Assembly: GCA_022710815.1 (NCBI GenBank)
Contig: JAKLGF010000005.1
Coordinates: forward strand, 1 to 15,654
DNA: 15,654 nt
Reading direction: 5' to 3'
Source: Patescibacteria group bacterium
GTDB lineage: Bacteria > Patescibacteriota > Minisyncoccia > Minisyncoccales > JAGOPM01
Shown here: piece by piece, positions 5,908-12,540 of the stretch
Layout: every line of letters begins with the position of its first letter
Numbering within the stretch: the first letter of the stretch is position 1
Made by a program: the position numbers and the translations under genes
Notes under the pieces: generated by a model
What the model was told of the DNA's origin: nothing
Seen by the model: the letters and a program-made list of their open reading frames with translations, nothing else
The model's database searches: none

Positions 5908-6429
5908 TTGTCAATTATTAAGCCCATGCTCGCCAAGCACAAAGACCAGCGAATAGCTGTCTTTATAGACATTCAAAATTTGTATTATTCCGCTAAGAAC
6001 CTTTACCATGCTAAAGTCAACTTTGCGGAAATTTTGAAGGTTGCTATTGCGGGCAGAAAACTAGTCAGGGCTTTTGCTTACGTTGTGCGTACAAAAAGCG
6101 GCGATGAAAAGCCGTTTTTTGAGGCTCTAGAGAGCTTTGGAATAGAAATCCGCGTCAAAGATTTGCAAGAGTATGCTGACGGCCTTAAAAAAGCTGATTG
6201 GGACGTGGGCATAACAGTTGATGCCATTAGGATTTCTCCGGGAATAGATACTGTAGTATTAGTATCTGGAGACGGAGACTTCCTTCAATTAATTGAATAC
6301 CTGAAAAACCAAGGCAAGCGCGTCGAGGGAATTTCTTTTGGTAAGACCACCTCGTCCAAGCTAAAGGAAATTCTCGACGACCATGTTGACTTGGACAAAC
6401 AGGCCAAGAAATATTTAATAACAACATGA
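5908..6429 (+). CDS. NYN-domain (LabA/DUF88-type) putative ribonuclease
   Basis: A 173-residue PIN-like NYN protein. Conserved acidic residues are visible: D21 and N24 in AVFIDIQNLYYS, D99 in DWDVGITVDAI with D105, and D122/D124 in LVSGDGDFLQL. These form the metal site expected of NYN ribonucleases. DWDVGITVDAIRI followed by SGDGDF is typical of the LabA/DUF88 branch. Start choice is uncertain: a TTG at 5908 (just after the rpsO stop) and an ATG at 5926 both precede the first strand, and neither has a Shine-Dalgarno. Its stop overlaps the pnp start by four bases (ATGA at 6426-6429), which argues for translational coupling with PNPase and a joint role in RNA decay or processing. Its substrate cannot be told from sequence. 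Confidence 0.88.
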   Translation: MSIIKPMLAKHKDQRIAVFIDIQNLYYSAKNLYHAKVNFAEILKVAIAGRKLVRAFAYVVRTKSGDEKPFFEALESFGIEIRVKDLQEYADGLKKADWDVGITVDAIRISPGIDTVVLVSGDGDFLQLIEYLKNQGKRVEGISFGKTTSSKLKEILDDHVDLDKQAKKYLITT

Positions 6430-8545
6430 AAAACACAAAAGACTTTGAAATAACCCTGGGGGACAGACCCCTTAAGGTGAAAGTTAACGTAGCTGAACAA
6501 GCTGGCGGAAGCTGCTTGGTCCAGTATGGAGAAACTTCTGTTTTAGGAGCTTCAACAATGTCGTCTAGGAAATTAGACACTGACTTTTTCCCACTCACAG
6601 TTGAGTATCAGGAAAAGTTCTATGCTGCTGGAAAGATCCTAGGATCCCGCTTCACTAGAAGAGAAGGAAACCCAACAGTTAAAGAAATCTTAAGCGGAAG
6701 AGTAGTGGATAGATCAATTAGACCATTATTTCCCACAGACCTAAGACAAGATACTCAGGTCATTTTGTATTGTTTAACTTGGGACGAACAAAACAGCCCA
6801 ACTCCAATTGCAGCCTTATCAGCCTCTCTTTCTTTGGGCGTTTCAGACATTCCTTGGAATGGACCAATTGCTTGTGTTCAAATTGGAAGAATCAATGGAG
6901 AATTAATTCTTAATCCAACCTACGAACAAAAAGACAAAGGAGATCTTAATATTATTTTCTCAGCAGCTGAAATTAATAACGAAGTTGTTATTAATATGAT
7001 TGAGGTTATGGCTGAGGAAGTAGGGGAGGAGGCCATTAACCAGGCTGTTGCTTTTGCCAAACCATATTTAAAACAATTAATAGACTTCCAGAAAGAAATC
7101 ATTGCTGCTTGTGGAAAGACCAAACAAGAATTTGAAAGCCTTTATCCTAATTCTGAATTAGAAAAAGAAATCAAGAATTTCTTAGGAACTACCTTAGAAG
7201 AAGCTATTGCTGAAAAAGACGATGAGGCTAGAGAACTTAAAATTAACCAAGTAAAAGAAGCTTTGTTATCTGACTTAGCTGTTACTCATCCTGATGGATC
7301 TTACAAGAAACATATTTCTACCTTCTTTGAAGAAGAAATAAACAGATTGGTCCATGAATTAGCTACTAAGAAAAAACAAAGAATTGATGGTAGAGGTTTT
7401 GAAGAAATCAGACCCTTGTCAGCTTCAATAGACTTGTTACCCAGAGTCCATGCCAGTGCTTTGTTCACCAGAGGCATGACTCATGCCTTATCTATTCTGA
7501 CCCTGGGCGCTCCTGGAGATCAACAGATTTTAGAAGGAATAGACTTTATTGGTAAGAAAAGATATTTACATCACTATAACTTCCCACCATATTCATCTGG
7601 AGAAGTTAAACAAATGAGAGGACAGGGAAGAAGAGAATTAGGACATGGAATGCTAGCTGAGAATGCCTAAGACCAGTTATCCCCGAATTCACAGAATTCC
7701 CATACACAATCAGAGTTGTTACTGAAATCCTTTCATCTAATGGATCAACATCTATGGCTTCTACTTGCGGTTCTACCTTAGCCTTAATGGCTGGAGGAGT
7801 GCCACTTAAAAGACCAGTAGCTGGAATCTCAATTGGATTAATGACAGATTTATCTGGAGGAAAAGATTATGAATTATTAACAGACATTAAAGGAGCTGAG
7901 GATCATTATGGCGACATGGACTTTAAAGTAGCTGGAACAGAGCAGGGAATAACAGCCATTCAATTGGATGTTAAAATCGGAGGCTTAACAGAAGAAATGA
8001 TTTCCAGAACTTTAGAAAAAGCCAAAACAGCCAGATTCCAAATTTTGGAAGTTATCAAAGGAGCCATTACAGAGCCTCGCAAAGAAGTTTCCCAATATGC
8101 TCCTGTTATTTCTCACTTCACAATTAACCCAGAAAAGATTGGAGAACTTATTGGACCTAAAGGAAAAACTATTAATGAAATCATTGATAGGTATGGGGTC
8201 AACATTGATATTGAAGATTCTGGAGATGTCTATGTTTCTGGAAAAGATAGAGACTCTGTAGCCCAAGCTCAAAAGATTGCCTATGCTATTGTAAAGGAAT
8301 TTAAAATAGGGGAAATCATTGAAGACGCTAAGATTGTCAGAATTGCTGAGTATGGAGCTTTTGCTGAAATCTCTCCAACTGGAGTTTGGGGATTAATCCA
8401 TATTTCCCAATTAGCCAACAAGAGGGTGGCAAAAACTGAAGATATTGTTAAAATAGGAGATGTAGTTAGAGTTAAGGTAATAGGCGTTGATGACCAGGGC
8501 AAGGTCAGCCTCTCTTTAAAAGATGCCCAAAATAGTGCACAATAA
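6426..8545 (+). pseudogene. pnp: Polynucleotide phosphorylase, split by a one-base frameshift
   Basis: PNPase degrades RNA 3' to 5' using phosphate. Frame 1 (6426-7670, 414 residues) covers the first RNase PH domain (with FTRREGNPTVKEILSGRVVD), the helical domain and the start of the second RNase PH domain (HHYNFPPYSSGEV, GRRELGHG at 401-408). It then hits TAA at 7668. The protein continues without any loss in another frame from 7667 through LRPVIPEF and on to 8545: active-site EDHYGDMDF, a KH domain with GPKGK, and a C-terminal S1 domain. Restoring one C at the CC of 7666-7667 gives an open frame of 706 residues, the normal length. Everything else is intact, so a sequencing or assembly error, or a very recent mutation, is more likely than old decay. 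The site is not a recognisable slippery sequence. The start is fixed by the ATGA overlap with the NYN gene. Confidence 0.93.
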
Positions 8546-8573
8546 ATAGTATACAACTATTTAACAATAAAAT

Positions 8574-10058
8574 ATGAAAGATCCTCAACAATCTTCTAAT
8601 AAAGATTCTAGCTTGGTGAACATTACAACAATGCGCCAAGACCTGGAATCAGCTGCTCCTCCTACAGGAGGCAAACCTACTAAGGTTAAGGAAATTAAAG
8701 TGGCTCCTATTGCTCCTGCGCCCAAGGTGGTAAAACCAGAACCAAAGCCAGAGCCTAAGCCACAAAAAGCTGATAAAAAGTTTAACAAAGAAGAAGAGTC
8801 TTTTATTGTTGAGGAAGTTGTACAAGCTCCTAAGGTTGCTATTAAAGCAGAAACTCAGGCTCCTAAAATCGATGCCAACATTTTTCCAGATTTAAGCAAG
8901 AAGCCAGAACCTAAACCCCAACCAAAAATTGATTTGGAATTAGACTTGCCACCAATAGCTCCTGAAGAACCAGTTATTAAGGTAGAAGCTAAGCCAGAAA
9001 AAACATCGGCTCTAAAAGAATTAGAGAATTTGGTTGCTGAACCTAAACCAGAACCAAAACCACAACCAAAAGTAGAACCAAAGCCAGAACCTAAACCAGA
9101 ACCCAAGCCTCAACCCAAACCAGAACCCAAGCCTCAACCCAAACCAGAGCCTAAAAAAGAACCAGAAAAACCAAAAACTCCTGTTGATTTGGCCAAAGAT
9201 GCCAAGATTGCTTTAGAGCAGGAAAAGAAAACATTCTTTGTTCAAGCTCAAGAGAAATTGGAAAAAATAAAGTCTGAAAAAGATTCTTTACTCTCTCAAA
9301 GAACCAATTTAGAAAAAGACTTGGAGAATGTTAAAGATAGTCAGCTCCAGCCAGTCTTAAAAGATGAAGCTCAAATTGAATCAGATCTAGAATTTGCCAG
9401 ACAAAAAGAAAAAGATGCTGCTTCATTAAAAGACGAGGAGAAAACAATCGCTGATAGAAAAGCTTTAGAAACCAAAAGAAAAGAAGCAGAAAAGAAGCGC
9501 TGGGAAATAGAAGACAAAGTTACCAAACTTAATGAAGAGATAAGGAACAAAGACATTGAAATTTCTAAGCTTGATGACAAAGAAGCAGGAATTCAAAAAG
9601 AAAAAGAGACTTTTGACTTAAGGATTGAAAAGGCAGAACAAATTATTCAAAAGACTCAAATCGAAACAAATCTTTCTGAAATAGAAAAAACCCAGACAGA
9701 CTTTGTTAATGAATATGCCTTGCTTTTGCCAGAAAAAGATACTGTTAGCAAAACTTTAAGAGAAAATTTAGTTAAGAAAACAGAATTAGATCAAAAGATT
9801 AATGAAATAGAGTCTAGGGAATATCAAGCCCAAGGGCAAGACAAGAGAGCAGTGGAAAGAGAGCGCCAAGAAGTAGAACAAAAGCGCAGTGATATTGCTG
9901 AATTCGTTTTGACCCAAAGAAAAGAAAAAGAAAGACTGGAAGCCAAGATAGAAGAATTGAGCAATAAGATCCACAAGCTTGATGAACAAGAGAAAGAAAA
10001 GAAATCCCAGCTGACTCAGATAAATGATTTATTGAACAATAAATACAAAAATATTTAA
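8574..10058 (+). CDS. Proline/lysine/glutamate-rich protein with long C-terminal coiled coil
   Basis: A 494-residue protein I cannot assign to a named family. Residues 1-205 are low complexity and surely disordered, with EPKPEPKPQ-type blocks at about 54-64, 110-117 and especially 156-198. Residues 206-490 are almost all charged and helical with heptad-like hydrophobic spacing, i.e. a long coiled coil. No signal peptide, membrane helix or cysteine is seen, so it is probably cytoplasmic and may act as a spacer or scaffold. Proline-lysine-glutamate runs recall TonB-like or cell-envelope spanning linkers, but there is no membrane anchor to support that. It begins 28 bases after the pnp stop, with no Shine-Dalgarno or clear promoter, and its stop is followed after 1 base by the DksA-like gene. 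Coiled-coil composition makes distant homology unreliable. Confidence 0.8.
   Translation: MKDPQQSSNKDSSLVNITTMRQDLESAAPPTGGKPTKVKEIKVAPIAPAPKVVKPEPKPEPKPQKADKKFNKEEESFIVEEVVQAPKVAIKAETQAPKIDANIFPDLSKKPEPKPQPKIDLELDLPPIAPEEPVIKVEAKPEKTSALKELENLVAEPKPEPKPQPKVEPKPEPKPEPKPQPKPEPKPQPKPEPKKEPEKPKTPVDLAKDAKIALEQEKKTFFVQAQEKLEKIKSEKDSLLSQRTNLEKDLENVKDSQLQPVLKDEAQIESDLEFARQKEKDAASLKDEEKTIADRKALETKRKEAEKKRWEIEDKVTKLNEEIRNKDIEISKLDDKEAGIQKEKETFDLRIEKAEQIIQKTQIETNLSEIEKTQTDFVNEYALLLPEKDTVSKTLRENLVKKTELDQKINEIESREYQAQGQDKRAVERERQEVEQKRSDIAEFVLTQRKEKERLEAKIEELSNKIHKLDEQEKEKKSQLTQINDLLNNKYKNI
9043..9170 (+). repeat. In-frame tandem repeat encoding EPKPQPKP units
   Basis: Degenerate 12-base units coding for E-P-K-P or Q-P-K-P. 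Within them the 24-base unit CCAGAACCCAAGCCTCAACC + CAAA occurs twice in perfect tandem (9096-9119 and 9120-9143). Exact identity of the two copies, next to diverged neighbours, indicates recent slippage; copy number may vary between strains. Confidence 0.85.
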
Positions 10059-10059
10059 T

Positions 10060-10449
10060 ATGTCAGACCAAGAATTCATTGACCAGCAAAAACAAAAATT
10101 AGAGCAAGAGAAAATTAAACTCCAAGACTCTTTGTCTTCCTTTGCTCAAAAAGATCCTAACCTCAAAGGAGATTGGGACACCAAGTATCCAAACATGGGG
10201 GCAGGGGATAGCCGTGAAACAGGAGATGAGGCTTTAGAAATTGAGGCTGATGAATCTGAATCATATGCTGCTACTTTGCCAGTTGAATTCGAATTAGAAT
10301 TAAAACTTCAGCAAGTAAACAGAGCTTTGGAACAAATCAAGAACAACAGCTATGGGATCTGCAATGTTTGTAAAAAAGAGATTCCCAGAGAAAGATTAGA
10401 AGTAATACCAGAGACCAATATCTGCCTAGAGTGTAAGGAGAAGCAATAA
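10060..10449 (+). CDS. DksA/TraR-type zinc-finger protein
   Basis: A 129-residue protein with an N-terminal helical hairpin region and a C-terminal four-cysteine zinc finger: C101 and C104 in YGICNVC, C122 and C125 in NICLEC, with the family signature IPRERLEVIPET between them. Members bind the RNA polymerase secondary channel and adjust transcription, for example with ppGpp. The acidic coiled-coil tip of true DksA is not obvious; residues 55-67 are acidic (EALEIEADESES), so whether it acts as DksA or as one of the general stress relatives such as YocK is open. It starts 1 base after the stop of the coiled-coil protein, so the two are translationally coupled. A strong terminator follows. Confidence 0.9.
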   Translation: MSDQEFIDQQKQKLEQEKIKLQDSLSSFAQKDPNLKGDWDTKYPNMGAGDSRETGDEALEIEADESESYAATLPVEFELELKLQQVNRALEQIKNNSYGICNVCKKEIPRERLEVIPETNICLECKEKQ

Positions 10450-10457
10450 GACTATTT

Positions 10458-10490
10458 AAAAACCTCCCCTGAGCGGGGAGGTTTTTTATT
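10458..10490. terminator. Bidirectional intrinsic terminator between convergent genes
   Basis: CCTCCCC (10463-10469) pairs with GGGGAGG (10475-10481) around TGAGC, flanked by A5 on one side and T6 on the other. It can stop the DksA-like operon on the plus strand and the M23 peptidase gene, whose stop is at 10494, on the minus strand. Confidence 0.9.
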
Positions 10491-10493
10491 TAA

Positions 10494-11528
10494 TTATTTA
10501 AATGGATTAATGGGTGGTTTACCAACCAAGTTACCAACTTCAAAGTGGAGATGGCATCCAGTAGCGCCAATTGTTCTTCCAGTGTTTCCAATTAAACCAA
10601 TAATATCTCCAGTAGAAACAGATTGTCCTTCTTTGACATAGATCTTATTCAAATGAGAATACATGGTTGTAATGCCACTGGGGTGGAGTATTTTGATATA
10701 GTTTCCATATCCTCCATTATATCCCGTCTTTACTTTGTAAACTTGTCCACTGGCAGCAGCATAAACTGGCTTGCCACAACAAGCAGAAGTAACCAAATCA
10801 ACAGCATTATTAAAGTGAAGCCCTTGAGATTTCTGACAAACACCATTAGTGCGTGGAACTGGGCAAATGAAATAACTATCAGGCAATTGTTCACCTGAAG
10901 GTTTAATAGCAGCTGTTGTGCCTTTATCATATTTCTTGAAAACATCTGTTCCTGGGACAATGATAACATCTCCGGGATAGAGTTTTCCTTCTTCATCCAA
11001 TTCATTGTAGGCAATAATATCACTCTTTTCGACTCCGTAATTCTTAGCTACTTTAGTTAAAGTGTCTCCTTCACGGACGAAATAGATAACTCCGTCTACT
11101 GGCAGAATAATCAAAGAAGTGTTTTTCTGCAATTTTGCTCCTTTAGATAAGTTGTTGGCATAGATAATAGTATTGGCAGTCAAATTGAATTTCTTAGCAA
11201 TACTATCTATTGTATCTCCTTCAACAACAACATATTCCACAATCTCACTTCTTTGTCCTCCGTCAGCAGCTGAACCAAATGTTTTAGCATTAGCATTCTG
11301 AGGGGAGGCAATAGGGGCAATAGTATTTTCCTGGACCAAGCATAAGCTCTGGTAATCCTGCTTTTCTTCTCCTTGGATCAAAACTGAAGATTCGCTCTTA
11401 ACTGTTCCGGAAAAATTGCTCTGGAAACCAAAACCGCCTTGATTACGAATAAAGGCTGGGCTGGCTATGACCAACAGAAATATGACACCCGTAAAAATTA
11501 GGGCTTTTTTATTAGCTTTGCTCAGCAT
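10494..11528 (-). CDS. Membrane-anchored LysM-LysM-M23 cell wall endopeptidase
   Basis: A protein of 344 residues from the chosen start. There is an N-terminal membrane helix (about 9-25), two LysM peptidoglycan-binding domains (about 97-143 with EGDTIDSIAKKF; 148-193 with EGDTLTKVAKNY), and a C-terminal M23 (LytM/lysostaphin-type) metallopeptidase domain (218-344). Zinc ligands are visible: H238 and D244 in GLHFNNAVDL, and H326/H328 in HLHFEV, with H292 in YSHL. The H-to-D spacing is 6 rather than the usual 4. The enzyme should cut peptide cross-links of the wall during growth or division. The frame is open up to an ATG at 11624, but that ATG lies directly at or before the predicted transcription start, so the ATG at 11528 is preferred; it starts a typical signal/anchor sequence and has AAAGGAA just before it. 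It is convergent with the DksA-like gene. Confidence 0.9.
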   Translation of the reverse strand: MLSKANKKALIFTGVIFLLVIASPAFIRNQGGFGFQSNFSGTVKSESSVLIQGEEKQDYQSLCLVQENTIAPIASPQNANAKTFGSAADGGQRSEIVEYVVVEGDTIDSIAKKFNLTANTIIYANNLSKGAKLQKNTSLIILPVDGVIYFVREGDTLTKVAKNYGVEKSDIIAYNELDEEGKLYPGDVIIVPGTDVFKKYDKGTTAAIKPSGEQLPDSYFICPVPRTNGVCQKSQGLHFNNAVDLVTSACCGKPVYAAASGQVYKVKTGYNGGYGNYIKILHPSGITTMYSHLNKIYVKEGQSVSTGDIIGLIGNTGRTIGATGCHLHFEVGNLVGKPPINPFK

Positions 11529-11572
11529 TTCCTTTAATTTTGGGCTAAAATGCGGTTTTTTCAGAGAAAATA

Positions 11573-11606
11573 GCCTGTTTTTTTCGGAAGAATCCTTATA
11601 ACAGGC
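11573..11606 (-). promoter_or_regulatory. Possible hairpin in the 5' leader of the M23 peptidase gene
   Basis: In the roughly 95-base leader between promoter and ATG (11528), GCCTGTT (11606-11600) can pair with AACAGGC (11579-11573) around a 20-base loop. There is no T tract, so it is not a terminator. A regulatory role is speculative. Confidence 0.3.
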
Positions 11607-11627
11607 CCCCTTTAAATAACACATTTA

Positions 11628-11656
11628 ATTATAGTTTATCCACCCTGCATAGTCAA
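11628..11656 (-). promoter_or_regulatory. Sigma70-type promoter of the M23 peptidase gene
   Basis: On the minus strand TTGACT (11656-11651), 17-base spacer, TATAAT (11633-11628). Transcription should begin at about 11622-11620, which makes the in-frame ATG at 11624 an unlikely start. Confidence 0.75.
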
Positions 11657-11669
11657 CCAAGCCCAATTC

Positions 11670-11678
11670 TGGTATATT
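11670..11678 (+). promoter_or_regulatory. Extended -10 promoter of rsmA, apparently leaderless
   Basis: TGGTATATT is an extended -10 (TG-n-TATATT); the -35 is weak. The box ends 6 bases before the ATG at 11685, so the mRNA should begin at or next to the start codon. It lies back to back with the minus-strand promoter at 11628-11656. Confidence 0.55.
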
Positions 11679-11684
11679 AAGAAC

Positions 11685-12497
11685 ATGGATAACCTAGATA
11701 CACCCCAAAATATCAAGGAATTACTCAAAAAAGAAAACATGGCTGTTTTAAAACAGCTAGGCCAGAATTTCATTACTCAAGCCTGGGTTGTAGATAAGCT
11801 CCTAGAGGCTGCTCAAATAACTCCCAATGACACTATTTTAGAAATCGGTCCAGGAATGGGCATTTTAACAGAGCCCATGGCTAAAACTGCTAAGAAAGTT
11901 ATTGCCATTGAAAAGGATAAGAAAATCGCCCAAATGCTCAAAGAGCGTTTGGCTTTTGATAACTTAGAAATAATTCATGCCGATGCTCTCAAAATCAAAA
12001 AGCAGGACTTGCCTGAATTTGATAAGATTGTAGCCAATATTCCTTTTTACATCACTGCTCCTTTGATCCGCAAATTCCTAGAACAAGATTGGAACAAGCC
12101 TATGTTCTTGTTGGTTCAAAAAGAAGTAGGGCAGAGAATAGTTTCAGAACCTCCTAATTTGAATATCTTGGCTTTGTCAGTTCAATTTTATGCCCAGGCT
12201 CAATTTGTCTGCGTTGTTGATAAAGATTGTTTCTGGCCCAGACCTAGAGTTGATGCAGCTATTATTAAAATAGAGCCAAGGCCAGTTAATAAAGAAATAG
12301 AAAAACAATTCTTCAAAGTTATTAAAGCGGGATTTTCTTCTCCTCGCAAACAACTTCTTAATAATTTATCAGCTGGATTAAAACTTCCTAAAGAAAAAAT
12401 ACTGGCTGTTTTAGATAAAACAGGTATTAGCCCTCAACAAAGAGCTGAGACTCTTTCCTTAGAACAGTGGATAAGTTTGGCAATTAACTTCCATTGA
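11685..12497 (+). CDS. rsmA: 16S rRNA dimethyladenosine transferase RsmA (KsgA)
   Basis: A 270-residue, full-length member of the family that dimethylates two adjacent adenines near the 3' end of 16S rRNA late in small-subunit assembly. Motifs: LGQNFI (25-30), the SAM-binding glycine loop EIGPGMG (53-59), acidic E76 after the second strand, DA (100-101), catalytic motif NIPF (118-121, the usual NLPY or NIPY with F in place of Y), FWPRPRVDAAI (183-193), and a C-terminal FSSPRKQLLNNL. The phenylalanine variant is also found in this superfamily and should keep aromatic stacking on the target adenine. The ATG follows the extended -10 directly. It is transcribed divergently from the M23 gene and seems to be monocistronic; the next gene has its own possible promoter. 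Confidence 0.96.
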   Translation: MDNLDTPQNIKELLKKENMAVLKQLGQNFITQAWVVDKLLEAAQITPNDTILEIGPGMGILTEPMAKTAKKVIAIEKDKKIAQMLKERLAFDNLEIIHADALKIKKQDLPEFDKIVANIPFYITAPLIRKFLEQDWNKPMFLLVQKEVGQRIVSEPPNLNILALSVQFYAQAQFVCVVDKDCFWPRPRVDAAIIKIEPRPVNKEIEKQFFKVIKAGFSSPRKQLLNNLSAGLKLPKEKILAVLDKTGISPQQRAETLSLEQWISLAINFH

Positions 12498-12508
12498 CAT
12501 TTGCTTTG

Positions 12509-12517
12509 TGGTAAAAT
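12509..12517 (+). promoter_or_regulatory. Possible extended -10 promoter for the VirB6-like gene
   Basis: TGGTAAAAT is an extended -10 pattern 23 bases before the ATG. A perfect TTGACA at 12494-12499 overlaps the rsmA stop but is only 12 bases away, too close for a standard -35, so the assignment is tentative. Confidence 0.35.
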
Positions 12518-12540
12518 AAGGCAATAAAAGCATTTTTAAA

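Noticed and set aside
6285..6598. Two overlapping minus-strand open frames over the NYN/pnp junction
   Set aside because: Both strands cannot be coding here, and the plus strand has conserved NYN and PNPase motifs.
7664..7670. Programmed frameshifting in pnp
   Set aside because: There is no slippery heptamer or downstream pseudoknot visible, and PNPase has no known recoding. A lost C in a short C run explains it better.
8544..8562. AAATAGT/ACTATTT inverted repeat between pnp and the coiled-coil gene
   Set aside because: It is a weak AT-only stem with no T tract; not supported as a terminator or operator.
8855..9106. Minus-strand open frame rich in GSGLGSGFG repeats
   Set aside because: The apparent repeats are only the reverse reading of the EPKP-coding tandem repeat; no ribosome site or promoter.
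9043..9170. CRISPR-like repeat array
   Set aside because: The units are directly adjacent, without spacers, and encode an in-frame proline-rich linker.
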